From Bacillota bacterium (GTDB taxonomy: Bacteria; Bacillota; Clostridia; Christensenellales; UBA1242): a stretch of DNA of 64,000 nucleotides. The DNA is taken from the NCBI GenBank assembly GCA_009784185.1, contig WRCD01000004.1:62001-126000 (forward strand), read 5' to 3'. Numbering within the stretch: position 1 is the first letter of the stretch; each line of letters starts with the position of its first letter. Positions 31,458-39,218 of the stretch are shown here, in pieces. The translations under genes were made by a program, and so were the position numbers. The notes under the pieces are model-generated. The model saw only the letters and a program-made list of their open reading frames with translations. It ran no database searches and was not told the DNA's origin.

Positions 31458-33734
31458 TTACACCTCCTTTTTCTTCTTTATTATCGTCAGCGGCGCAAAG
31501 TCTAAGCTAAGCGTTTTAACTCCAAATCCGCCAAAATCCACTGTAACTATCTTACTTGCCAGCTTGCTGTCATCGGTTATTGTGCCAAGTCCAAACTTAG
31601 GATGCCCAACCATAACCCCGGCCTTGTATAGTCCGTAGTCTTCTGCGCTTATCTTTGGCAGAGTAATTGCAGGGCCGGCCTCCGCAGCACGAGCAAAATC
31701 TCTTGGCATTGCACGAACACCGCTGCTCATCTCCATTTCCATCTCTTTTAAAAACCTGCTGGCCGGCTGACATACCCCTTCGTTATACAGATACCTGTTT
31801 CTTGCCCTTGTTAAATACAGCCGCTCTTTTGCTCTCGTCATTGCCACATACATCAGCCTGCGCTCCTCCTCCATGTCGGTTGGGCGGTCGCCTCCAAACC
31901 TGACAATCGGAAAAATTCCGTCTTCAAGTGCAATTATAAAAACCACCTTAAACTCCAGCCCCTTTACGGCATGAACGGTTGAGAGCAGGATATTATTGTT
32001 GTCCTCTGCTACGCTGTCTATATCGGATATTAATGTAACCGACTCCAGATATTCGGATAGCGTTGCATCCGGATTAGAGCCGGCAAAATCCGCCACGGAG
32101 TCAATTAGTGCATCCAGGTTTTTTACTCTGGCGTAGTCTTCCTCCAGGCCGGTGTTAAACGCTGTTCTAAAGCCCGCCAGGCTAATCAATTTCTCCACAA
32201 ATTCCACTATACCAAGCTCTTTGCTAAGCGAAACTAATTTGTTGTAAATAACAGCAAACTCTGCTACCTTGTTTTTAGCGCCCGAATTTAACCGGTCATT
32301 ATTCTGTACATTGTTTATAGCACTTAGCACACTTCCGCCTGAAGCCAGCTTAGCAACTGTAGTCTCGCCTATTCCCCGTTTAGGATTATTAATAATCCGC
32401 GTAAAACTCTCGTTGTCTGCCGGATTTACTATTGCACGAATGTAGCCAAGCGCCGTTTTAATCTCGCTCCGTTCAAAAAACTTAAAACCGCCAAGCATTA
32501 CATACGGCATATTGTAGTTAACCAGGCGTTCTTCCACCAACCTGCTGGGAGCAGCGTATCGCATGAGTATTGCAATATCGCTGTATTTATAACCGTGGTC
32601 GTTTACCAGCCGGTAGATATTGCGCACAATAAAATCGGCTTCCTCCCTGTCGCTGTCAAGCGCCTGATATATAATATCTTCACCTTCCGGATTGTTTGTC
32701 CAAAGCGTTTTGAGCAGCCGCTCACTATTGTTTGCTATTACCTTGTTTGCCGCGGATATTATGGTTTTACTGCTGCGGTAGTTTTGTTCCAGCTTAAAAA
32801 GCTGTACGCCGGGGAAATCCCGTACAAAATTACTTATATTCTTTATATTAGCGCCCCGCCAGCCGTATATACTCTGGTCTTCATCGCCTACCACCAGAAT
32901 GTTGCCGTGCTTACTTGCAAGCAGCTTTAAAATGTCGTATTGTACGATGTTTGTGTCCTGAAACTCGTCCACATGAATATATTGATATTTATTTGCATAA
33001 TACTCCAGCACTTCCGGGCATTTTACAAACAGCTGATAGCATTTTACCAGCAGGTCATCAAAATCCAGCGCGTTGCTTTCAAGCAGCTTCTTGTCATACA
33101 GCCTATACGCCTGCATAATTGTGTCAATATCTCTTGCTTCCTGATATTCGTACCCGTATTCGGAATAGTTCATATTGTTGTTTTTACTGTTGGAGATATG
33201 GTAATCAATGCTCTTTTTTAGCGCTTCGTCCTCAACGCCAAGCTCCTCATAAACCTGTTTTAACACCTTTTTCCGTTCATCGTCGGCATATATGCTGAAG
33301 CTGGAGGTGTATTCTATCGATGGGATTGCTTCGTTTGCCAGCGCTGATTGCCCTACAATTGTATCCGTCACTGTATGCCCGTCAACCATGGTTGTTCGCT
33401 TCGCTCCAACGCGCAATGACAGCGTATTTAGCTTTTCTATATGACTGCGTAGAATTTTTACACATAGCGAGTGAAACGTGCTTATTGTTACCCCGCTGCT
33501 GCCGGCCACCAAACTGTTAATCCGCTCACGGATTTCGTTTGTTGCCTTATTGGTAAAGGTAATGGCTAAAATGTTGTAATCAGACACTCCTTGCTCAATT
33601 AAATAAGCAATCCGGTGAGTAAGCATACGTGTCTTTCCGCTGCCGGCACCAGCCGTAACTAAAACCGCCCCATCCACAGCCAGAAGCGGTTTTTGCTGCT
33701 CGTTATTAAGCTTATCTAATATCTTGCTTGCCAT
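31458..33734 (-). CDS. pcrA: UvrD/PcrA-type DNA helicase with an in-frame repeat insert
   Basis: 758 residues. Motifs: Walker A TAGAGSGKT (27-35), TFTNKA, DEFQDTN, GDEDQSIYGWRGA, QNYRSSK, TVHAVKGLEF, YVAMTRAKERL. Residues about 104-145 do not belong to the family: they are a family B repeat translated in frame between HIEKLN and FSIYADDER, in the 1B domain. The gene appears leaderless: TATACT ends 6 nt before ATG 33734. PcrA unwinds DNA in repair and rolling-circle replication. It heads the pcrA-lipoprotein-ligase operon. Confidence 0.94.
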   Translation of the reverse strand: MASKILDKLNNEQQKPLLAVDGAVLVTAGAGSGKTRMLTHRIAYLIEQGVSDYNILAITFTNKATNEIRERINSLVAGSSGVTISTFHSLCVKILRSHIEKLNTLSLRVGAKRTTMVDGHTVTDTIVGQSALANEAIPSIEYTSSFSIYADDERKKVLKQVYEELGVEDEALKKSIDYHISNSKNNNMNYSEYGYEYQEARDIDTIMQAYRLYDKKLLESNALDFDDLLVKCYQLFVKCPEVLEYYANKYQYIHVDEFQDTNIVQYDILKLLASKHGNILVVGDEDQSIYGWRGANIKNISNFVRDFPGVQLFKLEQNYRSSKTIISAANKVIANNSERLLKTLWTNNPEGEDIIYQALDSDREEADFIVRNIYRLVNDHGYKYSDIAILMRYAAPSRLVEERLVNYNMPYVMLGGFKFFERSEIKTALGYIRAIVNPADNESFTRIINNPKRGIGETTVAKLASGGSVLSAINNVQNNDRLNSGAKNKVAEFAVIYNKLVSLSKELGIVEFVEKLISLAGFRTAFNTGLEEDYARVKNLDALIDSVADFAGSNPDATLSEYLESVTLISDIDSVAEDNNNILLSTVHAVKGLEFKVVFIIALEDGIFPIVRFGGDRPTDMEEERRLMYVAMTRAKERLYLTRARNRYLYNEGVCQPASRFLKEMEMEMSSGVRAMPRDFARAAEAGPAITLPKISAEDYGLYKAGVMVGHPKFGLGTITDDSKLASKIVTVDFGGFGVKTLSLDFAPLTIIKKKKEV
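33321..33411. repeat. Family B repeat half inside pcrA
   Basis: It matches the distal half of the copy at 34683-34847, from the GGGATTGCTTCG arm to the CGCAATGACA end, with few differences. It is read in frame as part of residues 104-145. Confidence 0.88.
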
Positions 33735-33740
33735 GGCGTA

Positions 33741-33769
33741 AGTATATCAGAAACAACAGTATTTAGCAA
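33741..33769 (-). promoter_or_regulatory. pcrA promoter, leaderless spacing
   Basis: TTGCTA, 17-nt spacer, TATACT, then 6 nt (TACGCC) and the ATG at 33734. No Shine-Dalgarno sequence is present. Confidence 0.75.
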
Positions 33770-33772
33770 ATA

Positions 33773-33830
33773 AATTCCCCTGCAAAAACCACCCCGCCCC
33801 TGTCGGGGCACCCCTCCAAGGAGGGGAATT
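33773..33830 (-). repeat. Family A repeat
   Basis: Read on the minus strand it is AATTCCCCTCCTTGGAGGGGTGCCCCGACAGGGGCGGGGTGG, with a partial AATTCCCC at the other end. Confidence 0.85.
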
Positions 33831-33837
33831 TTATTTA

Positions 33838-34239
33838 CTACACAATGTTCTTACGTATTTCCCTTTCTTCCATGTATCTCTCCTTCAGCCGGTTATACTT
33901 ATCTGCCAGCTTAAATATATAATTCTGTTTAGCCGTAACATCAAGACTATCATAACTCTCATGGTCAATCAGATACTTAATCGGGTTAAGCACGTACTCA
34001 TTTTCGTCCAGAATCTGACAAACCTTTTTATATAACGCCTCGTCCGGGTCAGCCAAGGTTTCGCTGCGATACAACTCACGCTCCAGCTTTTGAGCGTACA
34101 AATCAGAAATCCGCTCCAGCTTTGCACCCCTGCTTACCCCTCTTTCCATGCACTCGCTTCTGGCTTTATTTTCTGCCTGCCAATACCCTTTTTTCATGCG
34201 CTGTTTAGCCTGCCGGGCAAGCAACTTAAAATTATTCAT
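33838..34239 (-). CDS. Hypothetical helical protein, 133 aa
   Basis: Highly charged and almost entirely helical, with a basic N-terminal part (LARQAKQRMKKGYWQAENKARSE) and a C-terminal part NYIFKLADKYNRLKERYMEEREIRKNIV. AGGGGG precedes the ATG. It lies downstream of rpsU, where many Firmicutes carry yqeY, but it is not a YqeY protein. No family is recognised. Confidence 0.65.
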   Translation of the reverse strand: MNNFKLLARQAKQRMKKGYWQAENKARSECMERGVSRGAKLERISDLYAQKLERELYRSETLADPDEALYKKVCQILDENEYVLNPIKYLIDHESYDSLDVTAKQNYIFKLADKYNRLKERYMEEREIRKNIV

Positions 34240-34370
34240 CTGGTTTCCCCCTTAGTGTTATATACACGATTTTATGGTAGAAACCCCACGAATTGCAAGC
34301 CTTTTTGGAGTTTAAAATCCTATCGACAAACAAAGACAAAACCCGCAAAAAAAACCAGCCGCATTAAAAA

Positions 34371-34413
34371 AATTCCCCTCTATAAGAGGGGTGTCACGAA
34401 GTGACGGGGTGTG
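34371..34413 (+). repeat. Family A repeat
   Basis: AATTCCCCTCTATAAGAGGGG, then TCAC-GAA-GTGA and CGGGGTG, just after the rpsU stop. The rest of the 34240-34414 gap is AT-rich without a gene. Confidence 0.88.
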
Positions 34414-34414
34414 G

Positions 34415-34591
34415 TTATTTCTTATTTCGTTTTCTGGCGGCTTCACTTTTCTTTTTGCGTTTTACGCTTGGCTTCTCGTATGCTTCACGCTTACGCAGGT
34501 CACCAATTATGCCGTCTTTCTGGCATTTACGCTTAAACCGCTTCAATGCGCTGTCTATGTTCTCGTCTTTGTTAACGGTTACCATCGTCAT
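34415..34591 (-). CDS. rpsU: Ribosomal protein S21
   Basis: 58 residues from ATG 34591, with GGTGGTGA 8 nt upstream. The sequence [19 protein letters not shown] and the basic tail [19 protein letters not shown] are the S21 signature. Component of the 30S subunit. It follows mtaB and rsmE as in Bacillus. It has its own strong promoter. Confidence 0.93.
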   Translation of the reverse strand: MTMVTVNKDENIDSALKRFKRKCQKDGIIGDLRKREAYEKPSVKRKKKSEAARKRNKK

Positions 34592-34630
34592 GTCTTTACT
34601 CACCACCCTTTAGGTTACAAATATAGGTTG

Positions 34631-34659
34631 ATTATATAGCATATGCCGCACAAAGTCAA
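34631..34659 (-). promoter_or_regulatory. rpsU promoter
   Basis: TTGACT, 17-nt spacer, TATAAT, about 40 nt before the rpsU start. Confidence 0.85.
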
Positions 34660-34682
34660 GAGAAAACTGAAGATTTTAAGTT

Positions 34683-34847
34683 TGTCACTGCGAGAATCTC
34701 TATTCCGGATTCATACGAAGCAGTCCCATGGGCAGAACTCCTATATGGGGATTGCTTCGCTTGCTGGCGCTGCCCGCCCTACAATTGTATCCGTCACTGC
34801 ATGCCCGTCAACCATGGTTGTTCGCTTCGCTCCAACGCGCAATGACA
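34683..34847. repeat. Family B repeat, long form
   Basis: From TGTCACTGCGAGAATC to CGCGCAATGACA, with GAAGCAGTCCC and GGGATTGCTTCG in the centre and an extra arm (CCCGTCAACCATGGTTG). The right half closely matches the insert in pcrA. Confidence 0.87.
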
Positions 34848-34850
34848 AGG

Positions 34851-36110
34851 CTAAACCATTTCCCCAACCATGCCATCTAAGTAAGGTTCTACAAGCTTAG
34901 CCTGTACCTGCACATTGTCGGTAAGTGCCCTTGTGCCGGGTTTAAAATATACTTTAATAAAGTTTTCACTGTGTCCGTTCCAGAACCCGCCCGCAAAAGT
35001 TTCGGTCAAAACCTCAACAATCCTGCCCGCCTGCTCCAACAGAAACCTTTGTCTTAACTCATCTCTTAATTGTTCCAGTCTCTTAACTCTGACTTTAACC
35101 ACATTACCGTCTGTTTGCTTTAACTTTGAGGCCGGAGTGCCTGCGCGCTTACTATATGCAAAAATATGAATATCCGCAAATCCGGCGGCTTTTGCCAGTT
35201 TCAGAGTATCACTAAACTCCTCTTCCGTTTCCTCCGGAAAACCAACTATAATATCGGTAGTAATGCCCGCCCAAGGAAACCCGTCTCGTATCTGTTTAAT
35301 TTTTTCCAGATACTCGCCGGCTGTGTATTTGCGGTTCATGCGTTTTAATACCGTATTGCTGCCGCTCTGCAGCGATAAGTGGAAATGCGGACAAAAATTA
35401 GGGCTTGCCTTTGCCGCCGCCAACAGTTCCTTTGTAACGGCAGTCATTTCCAGACTGCTGAGTCTTATGCGGGCGTTTATGGTGCCCAGCGCAGAAACCA
35501 GGTCGGGCAAACCAATATCCCCGGGGAGACCGTTTCCGTAATCCGACAGGTTTATACCTGTCAGCACAATTTCTTTTGCGGTTTTAGCCAGCAGATAAGC
35601 TTCTTTTAAAATATTTTCAAGCGGCCTGCTTCTGCTCCTGCCCCTTATATGCGGAATTAAGCAATACGAGCAAAACGAATTGCAGCCGTCTTGCACCTTT
35701 AGGTATGCCCTTGTCCTGCTTGGCAGTACGCTCCCTGCTTCCTCATAGTCGCAAGGGATTTCCATTACATAATTTCCAACGCTGTCTAAGAGGTCCGGCA
35801 GCCAGTTTTTACCACTGTTGCCCGCAACAACCGTTACGTTTGGCTTGTTCAAAAACTGCTCAGGACTGTTTTGGCTTGCACAGCCGCAAACAATTATCTT
35901 AGCATCCGGATTTAATTTGTTTAGTTTAGCCAGCATTTGCCGGGATTTGCGCTCTGCTTCGTTTGTTACGGCGCAAGTGCTTAAAATGTAAAGGTCGGCA
36001 GGCTCCAGCTTGGTTGTTATCTGGTGCCCGCGCTTTATCAGTTCGCCCGCAATGCAGTCCGCCTCATATGAGTTAACCTTGCAGCCAAGCGTATGTAACA
36101 CTATTTTCAT
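34851..36110 (-). CDS. mtaB: tRNA t6A37 methylthiotransferase MtaB
   Basis: 419 residues from ATG 36110, which has GGAG upstream; the frame is open 49 codons further, but that is family B repeat DNA. The N-terminal UPF0004 domain has the cluster cysteines in LGCKVNS, STCAVTNEAE and CGCASQ. The radical-SAM site is CNSFCSYCLIPHIRGRSRS. A C-terminal TRAM domain (residues 360-419) ends the protein. It makes ms2t6A in tRNAs reading ANN codons. It lies between rsmE and rpsU, the usual Firmicutes order. Confidence 0.93.
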   Translation of the reverse strand: MKIVLHTLGCKVNSYEADCIAGELIKRGHQITTKLEPADLYILSTCAVTNEAERKSRQMLAKLNKLNPDAKIIVCGCASQNSPEQFLNKPNVTVVAGNSGKNWLPDLLDSVGNYVMEIPCDYEEAGSVLPSRTRAYLKVQDGCNSFCSYCLIPHIRGRSRSRPLENILKEAYLLAKTAKEIVLTGINLSDYGNGLPGDIGLPDLVSALGTINARIRLSSLEMTAVTKELLAAAKASPNFCPHFHLSLQSGSNTVLKRMNRKYTAGEYLEKIKQIRDGFPWAGITTDIIVGFPEETEEEFSDTLKLAKAAGFADIHIFAYSKRAGTPASKLKQTDGNVVKVRVKRLEQLRDELRQRFLLEQAGRIVEVLTETFAGGFWNGHSENFIKVYFKPGTRALTDNVQVQAKLVEPYLDGMVGEMV

Positions 36111-36128
36111 ACGGTTCTCCTTGTTGGT

Positions 36129-36240
36129 TGTCGTTGAGAGACAGGTTCCGAGCGCTTCAAGCGAAGCAGTACATTGGTTAGAATTATTATATTTGAGATT
36201 GCTTCGCTTGCCGGCGCTGCGGGACCGTCTCGCAATGACA
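36129..36240. repeat. Family B repeat between rsmE and mtaB
   Basis: From TGTCGTTGAGAGAC to GTCTCGCAATGACA, with GCGAAGCAGTACATT and GAGATTGCTTCGC in the centre. It is part of the mtaB leader and is open in the mtaB frame. Confidence 0.85.
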
Positions 36241-36250
36241 ATGCCGGGGC

Positions 36251-37039
36251 CTACCAATCACGGCTCTGCACAACCGCAGTTAGCGCAATGGCGGCAGTTT
36301 CGGCCCGCAATATGCGCTTGCCGAGACTCACAACCTTTGCACCCGCTTTTATTAATTGCTCTGCCTCAAGCTCACTAAACCCACCCTCACTGCCTATGAT
36401 AAGAGCGAGTGCTGGAATATTACACAAAAATTCCCCTTTAAGATAAAGGGGTGCCCCTGCAAGGGGCGGGGTATGTGAAGAAGGGATTGCTTCGTCTGTT
36501 GGCGTTGTATGTCCGTCTCGCAATGACAGCACGCCCTCATACGCAAATAGCACCGCGCTAAAATCTTTAACGCGATTTACCACTTCGTTAAACTTAACCG
36601 TCTCGTCTATTTTAACCAAATCCGCACGTCCGCATTGCTTGCAGGCTTCAATAGCAATACGGTTTAGGCGCTCCGTCTTGTTTTGCGAAGTCTTAGCAGT
36701 GGCGTAACTTGATTCAAACGGAACAATTTCGGTCACATTAAGCTCCGTCAGCTTCTGAACAACCAAATCCATTTTCTCGGCGCGTATAAGCCCCATAAAA
36801 ACCGTGAGCTTAGTCTTGGCTATGCCTTTGTCCGCTTCTTTGCTTAATACATTTAAGGTAGTTTGTTTTTTGCTGATTTCCGCAATCTCGGCTAAATAGA
36901 AAAACCCGCTTCCGTTTATAAGCGTAACTGTCTCGCCTGCCTTAGCCCGCAGCACATTACATAGGTGCAGATGCTCCTGCCCTGTTAGTGTTACGGTCCT
37001 ATCAACCTCAATTTCTGAATCAATAAAAAATTTGTGCAT
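36251..37039 (-). CDS. rsmE: 16S rRNA U1498 N3-methyltransferase RsmE with an in-frame repeat insert
   Basis: 262 residues, against about 245 in relatives. N-terminal PUA-like part (residues 1-70, EHLHLCNVLRAKAGE), SPOUT domain with TELNVTEIVPFESSYA, IGSEGGFSELE and SLGKRILRAETAAI. Residues about 170-207 (from GVLSLRDGH to GEFLCNI) are translated repeat: a family B remnant followed by a whole family A unit. The catalytic knot lies after the insert and is intact. The promoter spacing implies a leaderless mRNA. Confidence 0.92.
   Translation of the reverse strand: MHKFFIDSEIEVDRTVTLTGQEHLHLCNVLRAKAGETVTLINGSGFFYLAEIAEISKKQTTLNVLSKEADKGIAKTKLTVFMGLIRAEKMDLVVQKLTELNVTEIVPFESSYATAKTSQNKTERLNRIAIEACKQCGRADLVKIDETVKFNEVVNRVKDFSAVLFAYEGVLSLRDGHTTPTDEAIPSSHTPPLAGAPLYLKGEFLCNIPALALIIGSEGGFSELEAEQLIKAGAKVVSLGKRILRAETAAIALTAVVQSRDW
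36429..36528. repeat. Family A repeat joined to a family B remnant inside rsmE
   Basis: A: 36429-36476 (AATTCCCCTTTAAG to CGGGGTATG). B: 36484-36528 (GGGATTGCTTCG to TCTCGCAATGACA). Both lie in the coding sequence and keep the frame. Confidence 0.9.
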
Positions 37040-37044
37040 TCGGT

Positions 37045-37072
37045 ATTATAACACAAACTGTATGTAATTCAA
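37045..37072 (-). promoter_or_regulatory. rsmE promoter, leaderless spacing
   Basis: TTGAAT, 16-nt spacer, TATAAT, then ACCGA and the ATG at 37039 (5 nt). Confidence 0.7.
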
Positions 37073-37076
37073 AATA

Positions 37077-37122
37077 AATTCCCCTCTATAAGAGGGGTGG
37101 CGGCGCAGCCGACGGGGTGTGG
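37077..37122 (+). repeat. Family A repeat, near-ideal copy
   Basis: AATTCCCCTCTATAAGAGGGG, TGG, CGGC-GCA-GCCG, ACGGGGTGTGG. It ends beside the stop of the CoaE-like gene. Confidence 0.9.
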
Positions 37123-37125
37123 CTG

Positions 37126-37725
37126 CTACATTGCCAGCTCCGCTGCCACAAGTTTAGCCTTTTGGTTGAAACTGGACATATTAAAATCGTTGAAAACAAT
37201 AAAACTCGGTTTCATTTTTCTGAAATCAGGTGCTGTATTTTTATCTATTACTTTTGCCTGTTCGCGGGTCAAGCAATCTTTGCCCGCCCGGAAAATCAGC
37301 TTGTCGTGCCGTACACTCTCGTAACTGTCTACAAAAACCGTTTTGTAGCATTTGTCCCATAGTTTGCATTCCGGCAGGTAAATCCACTCTAAAAAAATCA
37401 CGTCAAAACTCTTAAACGCCGCATCAATGTCTTTTTTAACCAGGTCACAAACCAGCGGCAGCTTCAACGCTTTAAACCGCTCAATCTTATCTTTGCCGGC
37501 AGTATCGGTAACCATTGCATTCAGTACGCCGCCCTTATTAAACACGGCCTTACCAAATATCTCAACTATCTGCTCTTTCAGCGGCGCATAAGCCTCCCGC
37601 ATCCTTTTGTCCATGCTTATAACCGTTGAATTTGGAATAAGCTTCATAAGCATTTCGGCAAAAGTGGTTTTACCGCAGCCGCTATAACCCGTTATGCCCA
37701 CCAGCATCTTTTTTGTTTTTTCCAT
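37126..37725 (-). CDS. P-loop kinase, probable dephospho-CoA kinase
   Basis: 199 residues. The P-loop ITGYSGCGKTTFAEML opens the protein, followed by SMDKRMREAYAPLKEQIVEIFGK, the lid FRAGKDCLTREQAKVIDKN and SFIVFNDF, which follow the order of CoaE (usual IGLTGGIGSGKS and R...Q...K pattern). CoaE adds the last phosphate of coenzyme A. The sequence is divergent, with YSGCGKTT instead of GSGKST, so another small-molecule kinase is possible. Last gene of the minus-strand group that starts with the BRO protein. Confidence 0.6.
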   Translation of the reverse strand: MEKTKKMLVGITGYSGCGKTTFAEMLMKLIPNSTVISMDKRMREAYAPLKEQIVEIFGKAVFNKGGVLNAMVTDTAGKDKIERFKALKLPLVCDLVKKDIDAAFKSFDVIFLEWIYLPECKLWDKCYKTVFVDSYESVRHDKLIFRAGKDCLTREQAKVIDKNTAPDFRKMKPSFIVFNDFNMSSFNQKAKLVAAELAM

Positions 37726-37746
37726 TTATTTCTCCTTAAAACAATT

Positions 37747-38085
37747 TTATTTTTGTATAAACCATTGCTTTAAATAAACACATTTTTCGCCCGCAAACTT
37801 AAACTCGTTTATAATGTCCTGCTCATACTGGCTGGTCCTTAATAAAAAATTTACAATTGCGTAATTGTCTTTAATTGCAAGTATTTCATAGTCCACCTGC
37901 ATATCCTGCCAGTTTCGGATTTCATTCCACTGGTTCCTGATGTTGGCTAAGCCAACAATCTGCTGATACGGAGTCTCCCAGTATTGGCAGTTTGCGTCAA
38001 ACAACTCAACAATGTTGTCTATGCATTTTGCCATCCAGAGCTTGTGCAAATCCTTTATCCATTGGAATACTTCATTTTCGCTCAT
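37747..38085 (-). CDS. SnoaL/NTF2-like small protein
   Basis: 112 residues from ATG 38085, with AGGGGG upstream. It has the NTF2-like cone-fold pattern: an N-terminal helix (FQWIKDLHKLWMAKCIDNIVELFD), YWETPYQQIVGLANIRNQWNEI, then strands VDYEILAIKDNYAIVNFLLRT and ECVYLKQWFIQK-like end. Such proteins are isomerases or ligand-binding modules. The function here is unknown. It overlaps the membrane protein gene by 14 bp. Confidence 0.62.
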   Translation of the reverse strand: MSENEVFQWIKDLHKLWMAKCIDNIVELFDANCQYWETPYQQIVGLANIRNQWNEIRNWQDMQVDYEILAIKDNYAIVNFLLRTSQYEQDIINEFKFAGEKCVYLKQWFIQK

Positions 38086-38506
38086 TCGCTGCCCCCTTAC
38101 TCTCCCAGCGGCCTGCATCACGGCCGTTTACTTTGTTTGGCTTTACTGCCACCTTTTCTACTTCCAATAGTTTTTTAGCACGGCAGGCCTCGCATCTAAA
38201 CTGCGGGTTTTCATCGTTGGCTCTGCTGTATCCGTTCCACTCAACAATACGGTACCCCGTGCCCACATGGTCACAATCGGCACATTTAACATTCTCTTTC
38301 ATTTCCCAAAGCGGATTTTTAGCTCTGGCTTTTCTGAAAATAAACTTATCTACCCAAAAGAAAATTAACGCTCCAATAAAATTGGCAATAATGGTTATCC
38401 AAATTGCATTAATAAGCCCCGTAAGCGCCCAGATTACCACATACAAAATAGGAGTGCTCAGCTGCCACCTGCCGATATACAGTCCATATTTTAAGAAAAA
38501 ATTCAT
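38072..38506 (-). CDS. Membrane protein with zinc-ribbon tail
   Basis: 144 residues: two membrane helices (about 17-36 and 40-55) and a soluble tail with two cysteine pairs, CADCDH and CEACRAK, likely a zinc ribbon. AGGAG precedes the start. No family is recognised; it may be a GtrA-like remnant (the helices TGLINAIWITIIANFIGALIFFWVDKFIF resemble that group). Confidence 0.6.
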   Translation of the reverse strand: MNFFLKYGLYIGRWQLSTPILYVVIWALTGLINAIWITIIANFIGALIFFWVDKFIFRKARAKNPLWEMKENVKCADCDHVGTGYRIVEWNGYSRANDENPQFRCEACRAKKLLEVEKVAVKPNKVNGRDAGRWESKGAANERK

Positions 38507-38517
38507 TTGTCTGCTCC

Positions 38518-39216
38518 TTATAACATCGGGAAGGTATAGTCAACCGAATCCGAATAAGCAGAGTCAGTATACGGAGAAGCAGCAATTGCTTTTATTCTTA
38601 TAGAAAAGGTCTTTCCTGCCAGCATCTCGTTGTATCCGTCTTCGTTCCAGCCCATATCTGCCGGCACGTCAGATAAATCGTAAGTGGCCGGACCCGTATT
38701 CGGCAGTGTTATACTAAACGCTCCTCCAGTATAAAAATTAAGCTCATACCCGCTTACATTAAAAACACCTGTCCAGCTAAGCGTGTTTCCGGAGATTTGC
38801 AGCACGGGAGTATGCAGGACATTTGTTGGTGTAGCATATGCAGTTGCCACCGCGCCTGCACCTTGCGTGTTATGCGCTCTTACAGTAAATGTATATGCAA
38901 CACCGTTTGTAAGACCGGTTACTGTATGACTTACAGTAGCATCTTTTATAGCACTGTTGCTTGGCGCAACATCCTTTGGATATCCTGCAACAGAATTTCC
39001 GCTTACAGTTTCTGCTGCGGTAACAACATATTTGGTTATTGCAGAGCTTCCGGCCGTAGGCGTTGTCCAGCTAAGCTCAACCGACTGATGAGCCGCTCTG
39101 GCAGTATAATAACCCACTAAATGCGGAAAGGCTTGAGCGTTGCCGCAGGCTGCAAGAGTTGCAGACATTCCAAGCGCAAGTATAAAAGCAGAACATATTA
39201 AAACAATTTTTTTCAT
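38518..39216 (-). CDS. Fibronectin type III lipoprotein
   Basis: 232 residues. The signal peptide ends in lipobox LAAC (Cys near 24). A fibronectin type III domain spans about residues 40-130 (SVELSWTTPTAGSSAITKYVV, TVTGLTNGVAYTFTVRAHN) and a second, looser one about 135-230 (NTLSWTGVFNVSGYELNF). Surface-exposed binding or spacer role is likely. It starts 2 bp after the BRO gene ends, with AAGGAG in the BRO 3' end. Confidence 0.75.
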   Translation of the reverse strand: MKKIVLICSAFILALGMSATLAACGNAQAFPHLVGYYTARAAHQSVELSWTTPTAGSSAITKYVVTAAETVSGNSVAGYPKDVAPSNSAIKDATVSHTVTGLTNGVAYTFTVRAHNTQGAGAVATAYATPTNVLHTPVLQISGNTLSWTGVFNVSGYELNFYTGGAFSITLPNTGPATYDLSDVPADMGWNEDGYNEMLAGKTFSIRIKAIAASPYTDSAYSDSVDYTFPML

Positions 39217-39218
39217 AT

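Noticed and set aside
36111-36257. 49-codon N-terminal extension of MtaB
   Set aside because: It is family B repeat DNA in the leader; MtaB proteins begin at the MKIVLHTLGCKVNS start.
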